Shown here one piece after another: positions 33,641 through 41,578 of a stretch of 64,000 bases of DNA. Each line of letters begins with the position of its first letter. Positions within the stretch are counted from its first letter, which is position 1. The translations under genes were made by a program, and so were the position numbers. This DNA comes from Marinihelvus sp036351115 (GTDB lineage Bacteria; Pseudomonadota; Gammaproteobacteria; Xanthomonadales; SZUA-36), in NCBI GenBank assembly GCA_036351115.1, contig JAZBOL010000036.1:6604-70603 (forward strand), in the 5' to 3' direction. Under the pieces are notes generated by a model. It saw only the letters and a program-made list of their open reading frames with translations. It did not search any database and was not told the DNA's origin.

Positions 33641-34726
33641 ATGAGCCTTACTGAGGAAGATCCGGCCGGGCGGCCCGCCGTGGATAGCTACTCGGCGCTC
33701 GCCCTGCAGCTGAGCTGCCACGCGATCAATCGTTGTGACGGGGTCGAAGCCGCACGGGCGCGCATGCAGGAAAATCTGGCCCACGCGGCCGAACGGGTGC
33801 AGGGCAGCCGGCTCTTCCTGGCTGCCTTCGGCGGTGCCGGACCAAGACTGGTGGTCCTGCCGGAGTATTTTCTGACCAGCTTCCCCATGGGCGAGTCCAT
33901 CGAAGCCTGGAAGGCGAGAGCGTGCATCGAGCCCGACGGCGCCGAGTATGAACAGCTCGGTCAGATCGCCCAGGACAACGGCCTCTTTCTGTCCGGCAAC
34001 GCCTACGAAACCGATCCCCACTTCCCGGATCTGTACTTCCAGACCTCATTCATCATCGACGACGGCGGATCCCTGGTGCTGCGCTACCGGCGCCTCGTGT
34101 CCATGTTCGCGCCCACGCCCCATGACGTCCTCGATGCCTATCTCGATCACTACGGCGCGGACAGTCTCTTTCCGGTAGCCGACACGACCCTGGGCCGCCT
34201 GGCCTGCGTCGCGTCGGAAGAGATTCTCTACCCGGAGATCAGCCGTGCCCTGGCCCTGCGCGGGGCCGAGGTCATCTGCCATTCCTCGAGCGAAGTCAGC
34301 AGCAACCTCGTCACCCCCAAGAACATCGCCAAGCAGGCCAGGGCCTACGAGAACATGGTGTACGTGGTGTCAGCCAACTCGGCCGGCATTCGCGACATTG
34401 CCCTGCCGGAGTTCTGCGTGGACGGTCATTCCCAGGTGGTGGACTACAAGGGCCGGGTGCTGGCCGAGGCGGCCTTCGGTGAATCACTCAACGGTAATGG
34501 AGACATCCAGATCGACGCGCTTCGCGCGGCCCGCTCCAAACCGGCCATGACCAACCTGCTGGCCCGTCAACGCCTGGAGCTTTTCGCGCCGATCTACGGC
34601 GGGGAACCCGTCCACCCCGCCAACGGACTGCTCCACGACGGCGAGGTCCGCGTGCCGGACCGCGCCTGGTTCATGCGCACCCAGGCGGACGTCATCGAGG
34701 CCTTGCAGCGTCGCGGGGTGATCTGA
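33641..34726 (+). CDS. Nitrilase-superfamily protein with altered catalytic residues
   Basis: A 361-residue carbon-nitrogen-hydrolase-fold protein. The catalytic Glu is clear in VVLPEYFLTSFP (Glu75). The Lys position is Arg (LRYRRL, Arg151), and the Cys position, five residues before the Y/FPE motif, is Ser (ACVASEEILYPE, Ser192; the Cys at 189 is out of register). The other family landmarks (RGAEVICHSSSE, ARAYENMVYVVSANSAG, DGHSQVVDYKGRVLAEA) are intact. So fold and binding pocket are kept, but a standard Glu-Lys-Cys amidase reaction is doubtful. ATG at 33641 follows an AGGA site. It is divergent from the VOC operon, convergent with GntR. Confidence 0.82.
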   Translation: MSLTEEDPAGRPAVDSYSALALQLSCHAINRCDGVEAARARMQENLAHAAERVQGSRLFLAAFGGAGPRLVVLPEYFLTSFPMGESIEAWKARACIEPDGAEYEQLGQIAQDNGLFLSGNAYETDPHFPDLYFQTSFIIDDGGSLVLRYRRLVSMFAPTPHDVLDAYLDHYGADSLFPVADTTLGRLACVASEEILYPEISRALALRGAEVICHSSSEVSSNLVTPKNIAKQARAYENMVYVVSANSAGIRDIALPEFCVDGHSQVVDYKGRVLAEAAFGESLNGNGDIQIDALRAARSKPAMTNLLARQRLELFAPIYGGEPVHPANGLLHDGEVRVPDRAWFMRTQADVIEALQRRGVI

Positions 34727-34774
34727 CCCGAGTGCCACGGTTCGCCGCTGATCTGCTGCGTCTAATCTCGTCCT

Positions 34775-35563
34775 TCAGGATCCGTCGAGGGTGAGGTCCA
34801 TGCGGTACTGGAAACGGTCCGGGTGATAGAACACCTCGAGGTAGTCCATGAGGTGCTCCCCGCCATCGACCTGGTTGTAGGAACGGCGCCGCAGCGCCAG
34901 CAGCGGTGAGCCCACATCGACCCCGAGGGCTTCGGCGGCGTCCGGCGCCGCCGCCACGGCACGCAGCGTCTGCTTCACGTGGGTGATCACCAGGCCGTTC
35001 TCCCGGAAGTATTCCAGGCGGGGCTTCTTCTCGAAAATTTTCGGATTTCGGGGCCGCTTCACCCCGTGGGTCCAGCTCGTGTAATAACCGAAGGGAAGAC
35101 CGTCGCGTTCGCGCACGCGGGCGAGGTAGAGCAGGGTCTCGTCCTCGCCGATTTCGAACTCTTCCCGCAGGGCCCGGGGTGGCCGCAGCGTGTCACAGGA
35201 CAGGAGCACGGCCTTGGAGCTGAGGGCCATGGTCTCGATTTCCTGCAGCATGCCGGTGAGGGGGGCATGCACCGGCTGCTGCTGGTAGCGGAAGGTGACA
35301 TGCGTGCCCTTGCCGCGCCGTCGTTCCACCAGACCTTCGGCGGCGAGTTCGTCCAGGGAGCGCTTGGCCGTGATCCTGGAGATCGAGAACTCGTCGGACA
35401 GCTCCTTCTCCGTCGGCAGGCGCATGCCGTCGGCGAAAGTGCCGTCGACGATGCAACCCTTCAACAGGGTGTAGAGCTGGAAGTACATCGGGGTCGGCGA
35501 CTCCTTGCTGAGGGTTCGCCGCTGGTGTTCCGTGAATACGGTGCTGAGGTCGATACTGCTCAC
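34775..35563 (-). CDS. GntR-family transcriptional regulator with UTRA domain (HutC type)
   Basis: A 262-residue repressor-type protein. The winged helix covers about residues 25-90: LPTEKELSDEFSISRITAKR then SLDELAAEGLVERRRGKGTH. A UTRA effector domain follows, with GEDETLLYLARVRERDGLPF and a C-terminal RRRSYNQVDGG. HutC-type members sense a small metabolite. It is the only regulator in the first 46 kb. Its own promoter region holds box G, so self-control and control of the other AAAGWTATA boxes is a testable idea. The operon at 35735 is divergent. Confidence 0.88.
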   Translation of the reverse strand: MSSIDLSTVFTEHQRRTLSKESPTPMYFQLYTLLKGCIVDGTFADGMRLPTEKELSDEFSISRITAKRSLDELAAEGLVERRRGKGTHVTFRYQQQPVHAPLTGMLQEIETMALSSKAVLLSCDTLRPPRALREEFEIGEDETLLYLARVRERDGLPFGYYTSWTHGVKRPRNPKIFEKKPRLEYFRENGLVITHVKQTLRAVAAAPDAAEALGVDVGSPLLALRRRSYNQVDGGEHLMDYLEVFYHPDRFQYRMDLTLDGS

Positions 35564-35591
35564 GCTTCTTTCCCTGAATCGTCAAAAGTCA

Positions 35592-35615
35592 GAATGACAT
35601 AATGATATATCTTTT
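35592..35615 (-). promoter_or_regulatory. AT-rich box G upstream of gntR
   Basis: On the minus strand the box begins AAAAGATATATCATTATGTC, sharing its first ten bases with box C. On the plus strand it contains two near-direct repeats, ATGACAT and ATGATAT. It starts 29 bases upstream of the GntR start codon, where an autoregulatory operator would be expected. Confidence 0.5.
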
Positions 35616-35691
35616 GGGGCCGGGTCAATGGGGTTCAACGGGGTGCGAAAGGCGGCCCGGCGAACCCGGTCCAATTGCGTGTAAATGTTAC

Positions 35692-35716
35692 ATTCCTATA
35701 TCATTAGGGCATATCC
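35692..35716 (+). promoter_or_regulatory. AT-rich element H upstream of the CoA-transferase/hydantoinase operon
   Basis: CCTATATCATTAGGGCATAT lies 19 bases upstream of the membrane-protein start at 35735. It carries the AATGATAT element in reverse orientation (ATATCATT) and overlaps a small dyad CCTA-N5-TTAGG. It is a weaker match than boxes C, D and G. Confidence 0.35.
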
Positions 35717-35734
35717 TGTTTCGGGCCCGATTTT

Positions 35735-36415
35735 ATGATCACGACCCTTGCAGTCCTGAAATGGACGCACATCATCGCCATGGTCTACTGGCTGGGTGGT
35801 GAGTGGGGTGTTTTCCAGACCTCCTACAACGTCGTCAATCACCGCTTGCCCATGGATGAGCGCAAGCGTCACATGGAAACGGCTTACCGGATCGACATCC
35901 TCGCCCGCACGGGCATCGTGCTGCTTTTTCCCATCGGTTTTCACATGGGGTGGTACTACGGTATCCAGCCGTTCGGGGGCATCTGGCTGGTGGTGAACTG
36001 GGTGTTTTTCCTGGCCTGGCTGTCCATCACCTGGGCTGCCTTCATCTACCGGGAGACCGACCGGGGCATCGCCCTGACCGTTTTCGACGAACGGATCCGC
36101 TTCGTGTTCATCCCGCTCATCACGATCGTCGCGATCACGTCACTCCTCGGCTACGGCCCCTTCGAAGCCCTGCCGGGGCAGAAGTGGTTCTCCATCAAGG
36201 TGCTGATCTTCGCCGGCCTGCTGGTGATCGGGCTGAAGCTGCGTTTCATCATGCGCGAGTGGACCGAACTCTTTCGCGTGCTGGTGGCGGACCCGGACAA
36301 CATCGAGGCGGAGCGGACCCTTGACGCCAGCATTCGCACCGGGCGTCGCCTGGCCTATCTTTACTGGATCGGGATCGGGACCGTGGCGTTCTTCGGCGCC
36401 GTCAAGCCGATCTGA
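35735..36415 (+). CDS. Integral membrane protein with conserved His pair
   Basis: A 226-residue, roughly five-helix membrane protein and paralogue of 2680-3342. Helix 1 reads LKWTHIIAMVYWLGGEWGVF (His12), and helix 2 has VLLFPIGFHMGWYYG (His70), preceded by Arg58. SIKVLIFAGLLVIGLKLRF matches the equivalent helix of the paralogue. Haem or metal binding is inferred from His placement. It is the first gene of the plus-strand operon that leads to the CoA-transferase and hydantoinase genes. It faces the GntR gene divergently. Confidence 0.6.
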   Translation: MITTLAVLKWTHIIAMVYWLGGEWGVFQTSYNVVNHRLPMDERKRHMETAYRIDILARTGIVLLFPIGFHMGWYYGIQPFGGIWLVVNWVFFLAWLSITWAAFIYRETDRGIALTVFDERIRFVFIPLITIVAITSLLGYGPFEALPGQKWFSIKVLIFAGLLVIGLKLRFIMREWTELFRVLVADPDNIEAERTLDASIRTGRRLAYLYWIGIGTVAFFGAVKPI

Positions 36416-36501
36416 TCCGCGACCTTCCGGCGACACGCCGCGGTGCTGGTCGTGACGGACGTGCCGGAGGTCCGAACCCAACCCGTTTTCCCGGAGGTCC
36501 C

Positions 36502-37227
36502 ATGAGCGCCTATCCCACCCTCAGCGGCACGATCCGCTACACGAGCAAGAAACCCGATCGCCTGGACGAGGAACGCGGCCGGGAGAACTTTTCGCTGACG
36601 CGGCAACCCGACGGCGTGGATGTGCTTCACGCCCATTGCGAGATCGACGACGAGCCCAAGGTCGTGCGGGACGTGGTCCTGGCCCTCGATCACACCACTT
36701 CACGTCCGATTGACTGTAGCGTGCGACTATCCGTCGGCCATCGTTTCGAGGGAAGCGGGTGGATGCGGTTCTCGGACCGCCACATGGAGTGCGAAAGCTG
36801 GAATCAGCGTGACGGCAGAATCACGCAGCGCATCGAGGTGGGTTCACCGGTCCGGTGGCTCCAGGCTCATCCGATTGTGGGCGACGCGTTGCTCATGAAG
36901 CTGTATGACCTGTCCCGGGGGCCGGGGAAGACCTTCTTCGAGGACCTGTACCTGACCTCCCCGGACCATCGCGGCGCGACGGGCCCCCTGCTGTTTCGTA
37001 CCGGTTTCTCCCTCGTGTACCTCGGGGAAGAGGACATCGAGGTCGAGGCCGGCGCTTTCCGGGCGCGGCACTTCCAGGTGACGGACACGGCGGGCAACCT
37101 GCCCGAAGAGCACCCGCCCTACGACGTGTGGTGCACGGCGGATGACGACTACCTGTTGTTGCGCGCCGGCGCCGGTGGTTACATGCAAACGCACTACGAG
37201 CTGGTGGCGCTGTCCCGCGACGGCTGA
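36502..37227 (+). CDS. Uncharacterised 241-residue protein
   Basis: I do not recognise this family. The protein is soluble, with no signal peptide or membrane helix, and is rich in beta-strand-like alternation (GTIRYTSKKPDRLDEERGRE, HMECESWNQRDGRITQRIEV). It has a FRARHFQVTDT segment and a YDVWCTADDDYLLLRAGAGG segment near the end, which recall DUF3108-like beta-barrel lipid-binding folds. GGAGG lies 6 bases before the ATG. It is placed between the membrane protein and the CoA-transferase on the same strand, so it likely serves the same pathway. Confidence 0.65.
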   Translation: MSAYPTLSGTIRYTSKKPDRLDEERGRENFSLTRQPDGVDVLHAHCEIDDEPKVVRDVVLALDHTTSRPIDCSVRLSVGHRFEGSGWMRFSDRHMECESWNQRDGRITQRIEVGSPVRWLQAHPIVGDALLMKLYDLSRGPGKTFFEDLYLTSPDHRGATGPLLFRTGFSLVYLGEEDIEVEAGAFRARHFQVTDTAGNLPEEHPPYDVWCTADDDYLLLRAGAGGYMQTHYELVALSRDG

Positions 37228-37323
37228 AACGCTATCGGCGGCGAAGCCGGCAGAGCCGGCGGCCGGAACGAAGCCGAAACACCGACAACGATAACAACAG
37301 CAAATCATCGAAAAGACATCACT

Positions 37324-38526
37324 ATGAGCAAACCGCTGAACGGCGTTCGCATTCTCGACCTGACGCACATGCTGTCGGGCCCCTACGGCGCCATGATCCT
37401 CGCGGACCTCGGCGCCGAGACCATCAAGGTCGAACCGCTCCACGGCGAGGGCACACGCAAGCTCCTGGCAAAAGACCCGGAAAACTCCCTCGACGGCATG
37501 GGCGCCTACTACATCACGCTGAACCGCAACAAGCAGAGCGTCGCCATCGACCTGAAGCGTGATGCGGGCAAGGCCGTGTTCCATGACCTGGTGCGGGAGG
37601 CCGACGTGGTGATCTCCAACTTCGGGGTGGGGGTGCCGGAGCGCCTGGGCATCGATTACGACACGCTTTCGGCGATCAATCCGCGCATCATCACCTGCAC
37701 CGTGACCGGTTTCGGTTCCGACGGCCCCAATCCGAAGCGCCCGGCCTTCGACCAGGTGGCCCAGGCCATGGGCGGCGGCATGTCCATCACGGGCCCGGAC
37801 GCGGATCACCAGGTCCGGGCCGGCATCCCCATCGGGGACCTCGGTGGCGGCATGTTCGCGGTCATGGGGGTGCTGTCGGCGCTCGTTGAGCGGGGGGTGA
37901 GCGGCAAGGGCCAGCACGTGGACATTTCCATGCTCGACTGCCAGGTCTCCATGCTCAATTACATGGCGACCATGTTTTTCCTGTCCGGCAAGGATCCGTA
38001 TCCGATCGGCAATTCGCACTTCGTGCACGTGCCCTACAACACCTTCCGTACCGCCGATGGCTGGATCGTCATCGCGGTCATCACGGACAACTTCTGGCAG
38101 AACCTGAAGGACGTGGTGAACATCCCGGAGTTCGACGATCCGAAATACGATGGCCAGCCCGGGCGGTGGGAAGACCAGGACATGATCAACACGCGCCTCA
38201 ACGAGACGTTGTCGCAAAACACCTCGGAGTACTGGCTGGCGGCCCTGGAGGCCAGGCGTATTCCCTGTGCGCCGGTCAATCGCTTCAGCCAGGCCCTGAG
38301 CGACGAACAGGTTCTGCACCGCAACATGGTCGTGGACCTGAAGCACCCCAACGGGAAAGCCACCCGGGGCCCGGGAAATCCCATCAAGCTGTCCCGCACG
38401 GCGGAGGAGTCGTTCTCCGCGGCGCCGGAGGTGGGCCAGGACACGGACACGGTGCTCCGCGACCTGCTGGGCTATTCTGAGGAACGCATCGCCGAATTGA
38501 AGGCGCAGGAGACCATAGGCGGATGA
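37324..38526 (+). CDS. Class III CoA-transferase (CaiB/BaiF family)
   Basis: A 400-residue enzyme that moves CoA between carboxylic acids. NGVRILDLTHMLSGPYGAMI is the family N-terminus, and NRNKQSVAIDLKRDAGKAVF and VVISNFGVGVPERLGIDYD are typical. The catalytic Asp position falls in GIPIGDLGGGMF (Asp172). It sits directly before an HMG-CoA-lyase-like gene and overlaps it by 4 bases (ATGA), so it probably activates the acid that the lyase or later enzymes use. Substrate is not defined. Confidence 0.92.
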   Translation: MSKPLNGVRILDLTHMLSGPYGAMILADLGAETIKVEPLHGEGTRKLLAKDPENSLDGMGAYYITLNRNKQSVAIDLKRDAGKAVFHDLVREADVVISNFGVGVPERLGIDYDTLSAINPRIITCTVTGFGSDGPNPKRPAFDQVAQAMGGGMSITGPDADHQVRAGIPIGDLGGGMFAVMGVLSALVERGVSGKGQHVDISMLDCQVSMLNYMATMFFLSGKDPYPIGNSHFVHVPYNTFRTADGWIVIAVITDNFWQNLKDVVNIPEFDDPKYDGQPGRWEDQDMINTRLNETLSQNTSEYWLAALEARRIPCAPVNRFSQALSDEQVLHRNMVVDLKHPNGKATRGPGNPIKLSRTAEESFSAAPEVGQDTDTVLRDLLGYSEERIAELKAQETIGG

Positions 38527-39425
38527 GCGAGCGTATCGTCATCAACGACGTAGGGCCCCGGGACGGGCTCCAGAACCAGCAGAAGATTCTCGAGCCGGCC
38601 GAACGGGTCCGCCTCGTACGGGCCCTGCTGGCGGCTGGCATGGAACACGTGGAGGTGGCGGCCTTCGTGTCCCCGAGGGCCGTGCCGGCCATGGCCGGCG
38701 CTGCGGAGGTCGTCGGCGCGCTTGCCGACGTCGAGGACGCGGCCCTGTCCGTGCTGATTCCCAACATGAAGGGCTACGAGCTGGCCGTGGATGCCGGGGC
38801 AAAAGCCGTGGGCATGGTGCTCTACGCCACGGACGAGATGGCCCGGGCCAACGTGCGCATGACCATGGCCGAGGCCGACGCGGCCACCGAGGCCATCATC
38901 GAGCGGGCCCGCGCGGACGGCGTCACCGTCATGGCGACCATTTCCGTGTCCTTCGAGTGTCCCTTTGCCGGCAAGGTTGACCCGGCCGTGGTCGAGGCCT
39001 CGGCGCGGCGCTTCCTGGCCCTGGACGTGGATCAGTTCGTGGTCGCCGACACCATCGGCGCGGCGAACCCCGCGCAGGTGCGACGCCTCATGGACTCGCT
39101 GGTTCAGAAACACGGACCGGAACGGCTGGCCTGCCACTTCCACGACACGCGGGCCATGGGCCTGGCGAACGTGTTCGCCGCCGTGGAATCCGGTGTCCGG
39201 CGCTTCGACGCGTCCATCGGTGGCCTGGGGGGATGCCCCTTCGCGCCCGGCGCCTCCGGCAACGTGGCCACGGAGGACGTGGTCATGATGCTCACGCAGA
39301 TGGGATTCGACACCGGTATCGATCTGCCCCGGCTGCTCGACGCCTCCAATCTCGCCCGGGAACTGACCGGCACGGCGCCCGGCGGTCGGGCCAAACCCTG
39401 GATGGATCGTTACCTGGCCGCCTGA
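38523..39425 (+). CDS. HMG-CoA lyase-like enzyme (DRE-TIM aldolase)
   Basis: A 300-residue member of the HMGL/DRE-TIM metallolyase group. It opens INDVGPRDGLQNQQKIL (active-site Arg-Asp), has CHFHDTRAMGLANVFAAVES (metal-binding HDT), and ends with the HMG-CoA lyase signature GGLGGCPFAPGASGNVATED, including its Cys. It cleaves a 3-hydroxy-3-methyl-acyl-CoA type substrate into a shorter CoA ester and a keto product. Its 4-base overlap with the CoA-transferase suggests activation followed by cleavage. The true acyl chain is unknown. Confidence 0.9.
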   Translation: MSERIVINDVGPRDGLQNQQKILEPAERVRLVRALLAAGMEHVEVAAFVSPRAVPAMAGAAEVVGALADVEDAALSVLIPNMKGYELAVDAGAKAVGMVLYATDEMARANVRMTMAEADAATEAIIERARADGVTVMATISVSFECPFAGKVDPAVVEASARRFLALDVDQFVVADTIGAANPAQVRRLMDSLVQKHGPERLACHFHDTRAMGLANVFAAVESGVRRFDASIGGLGGCPFAPGASGNVATEDVVMMLTQMGFDTGIDLPRLLDASNLARELTGTAPGGRAKPWMDRYLAA

Positions 39426-39502
39426 GGCGGCGCCGCGAACGCGGGTGAGACCATGAAGCCAAACCACGAAAAGACAACAGCAATGACACAGGGGAGTAAA
39501 GC

Positions 39503-41578
39503 ATGAGCTATCGACTCGGGGTCGACGTGGGCGGTACGTTCACGGACCTGCTCTTGATCGACGAGGACAGCGGCAGGACGTTCACCGCCAAGGTGCCGTC
39601 CACGCCCCAGGATTCCTCGATCGGCGTTCTGAACGGCGTGGCGCGCATCTGCGAAGAGTCCGGCGTGGACCCGGCGCAGATCAAGCGTGTCATGCACGGC
39701 ACCACGGTTGCGACCAACGCGGTGCTGACGGGAAAGGGCTCCCGGGTCGGTCTCGTGACGACGAAGGGTTTTCAACAGGTTCTGCAGGTCGCCCGATCGT
39801 TCTGCCCCGGCGGGCTCGGGGGGTGGGTCAGCTACGTCAAGAAGCCGCTCCTCGCCCCGCTCGAACTCACGGTCGAAGCGGACGAGCGCATGGACGCCCA
39901 GGGAAAGGTGGTCTCGCCGCTGGACGAGGATGCGTTGCGGAAGACGCTGCAAGAACTTAAGAGTAAAGATGAGATTGAAGCCTTAACAATCTGTTTTATA
40001 AATGCTTATGTAAACGGAGAGCACGAGGTCCAGGCCCGGACCGTCGCGCGGGACGTCTTCGGGAACGACATGCCGATTTCCATCTCCTCCGAGGTGGTGC
40101 CGGAGATGCAGGAGTATGAGCGCACCGAGACCACGGTGGTCAACAGCTACGTGGCGCCGGAGGTGGCCAGCTACCTGAGAAACCTCCAGTCTTCCCTCGA
40201 AGACCGGCTGGGCGACGACGTGCAACTCTCCATTCTTCGTTCCGATGGCGGCCTGGCATCTTCCCGCGCCGCTTCCGACTCCCCGGTGAACCTGCTCATG
40301 TCCGGCCCGGCGGGCGGCGTGACCGGTGCGCTCTGGTTCAGCGGCAAGGCGGGCCATGACAACGTCCTGACCTTCGACATGGGCGGCACCTCCACCGACG
40401 TAGCGCTGGTGCAGAACGGCCGGGCGCGTATCCGCCGCGAAACCCGCGTCGGCGACGTCACGGTCCGCGCGCCGTCGGTCGATGTGCGCACCGTCGGCGC
40501 CGGGGGCGGATCCATTGCCTTCGTGCCCGAGCTGACGAGGGCCCTTCGCGTCGGTCCGGAATCCGCCGGCGCCGAACCCGGTCCCGCCGCCTACATGAAA
40601 GGCGGTGAGGAGCCGACCGTGTGCGACGCCAACGTGGTGCTCGGCTACCTGCCGTCAGACGTCCAGTTGGGCGGCAAGATGGAGATCAGCAAGGAGGCTG
40701 CCGAGGCCGCTGTTCAAAAAGCCGCCGACGCCATGGGCATTCCGCTCATGGAAGCGGCCGAGGGCATCATCAAGATCGTCAACGAGTCCATGTTCGGCGC
40801 CCTGCGTCTCGTCTCGGTGGAGCAGGGCTTCGATCCGCGGGATTTCGCCCTGGTGGCCTTCGGCGGCGCCGGGCCCCTGCACGGAAACGCCATGGGGCTG
40901 CTCACGGATGCCTGGCCGGTCATCGTGCCGCCGGGACCGGGCGTGCTCTGCGCCTACGGCGACGCCACCACCCAGGTGCAGGACGAGGCGTCCCGCACCT
41001 ACGTCACCATGGCCGAGGACCTGACCGCGGAACAGCTCATCAAGGACCTGGAGGAACTGCGGGAGCGTGCCTCGGAGGCGCTCAACGCCGACGGCATTGC
41101 CGCCGGCGACCAGGAAACGGTGTACCAGGCCGATGTGCGCTACGCCGGCCAGGCTTTCCAGATCAGCCTGGAGTTCGATCGCGACGACCTGGAGCGGGAA
41201 GGGCTGGAACACCTCACGGGCCGCTTCGACGCGGAACACGAGCAGCTCTTTACCTTCGCCCTCGGCGAGCAGCACGAGCTGGTCATGATCCGGGCCATTG
41301 TCCGGGCCCGGGCGAAAGACATCGCCCAGGAGGCGATCGGTCAGGCGGGCGCCAGCCTCGAGGACGCCAGGCTGCACGACACCCGGTTCTATTTCGGGGG
41401 CGAATGGCATGACGCCGTCATCTACGACCGCGCCGTGCTGGGCGCCGGCACGGTGGTGCCGGGCCCGGCCATCGTGGTGGAGATGGATTCCACGACGCTG
41501 GTGCTGCCCGGCTGCGAGGCCCGGGTGGACGACATCGGCAACCTGCTCATCAACCCCACGACGGAGGGCGGATCATGA
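39503..41578 (+). CDS. hyuA: Hydantoinase/oxoprolinase subunit A (ATP-dependent)
   Basis: A 691-residue HyuA-type subunit with an actin/hexokinase-like ATPase fold. RLGVDVGGTFTDLLLID (residues 4-20) is the phosphate-binding start, HGTTVATNAVL (65-75) is conserved, and NVLTFDMGGTSTDVALVQNG is the second phosphate motif. It pairs with HyuB to open lactam or hydantoin rings with ATP, or carboxylates ketones in related enzymes. Codons 151-173 (39953-40021) are strikingly AT-rich against the rest of the gene. ATGA overlap with hyuB supports one complex. Confidence 0.92.
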   Translation: MSYRLGVDVGGTFTDLLLIDEDSGRTFTAKVPSTPQDSSIGVLNGVARICEESGVDPAQIKRVMHGTTVATNAVLTGKGSRVGLVTTKGFQQVLQVARSFCPGGLGGWVSYVKKPLLAPLELTVEADERMDAQGKVVSPLDEDALRKTLQELKSKDEIEALTICFINAYVNGEHEVQARTVARDVFGNDMPISISSEVVPEMQEYERTETTVVNSYVAPEVASYLRNLQSSLEDRLGDDVQLSILRSDGGLASSRAASDSPVNLLMSGPAGGVTGALWFSGKAGHDNVLTFDMGGTSTDVALVQNGRARIRRETRVGDVTVRAPSVDVRTVGAGGGSIAFVPELTRALRVGPESAGAEPGPAAYMKGGEEPTVCDANVVLGYLPSDVQLGGKMEISKEAAEAAVQKAADAMGIPLMEAAEGIIKIVNESMFGALRLVSVEQGFDPRDFALVAFGGAGPLHGNAMGLLTDAWPVIVPPGPGVLCAYGDATTQVQDEASRTYVTMAEDLTAEQLIKDLEELRERASEALNADGIAAGDQETVYQADVRYAGQAFQISLEFDRDDLEREGLEHLTGRFDAEHEQLFTFALGEQHELVMIRAIVRARAKDIAQEAIGQAGASLEDARLHDTRFYFGGEWHDAVIYDRAVLGAGTVVPGPAIVVEMDSTTLVLPGCEARVDDIGNLLINPTTEGGS

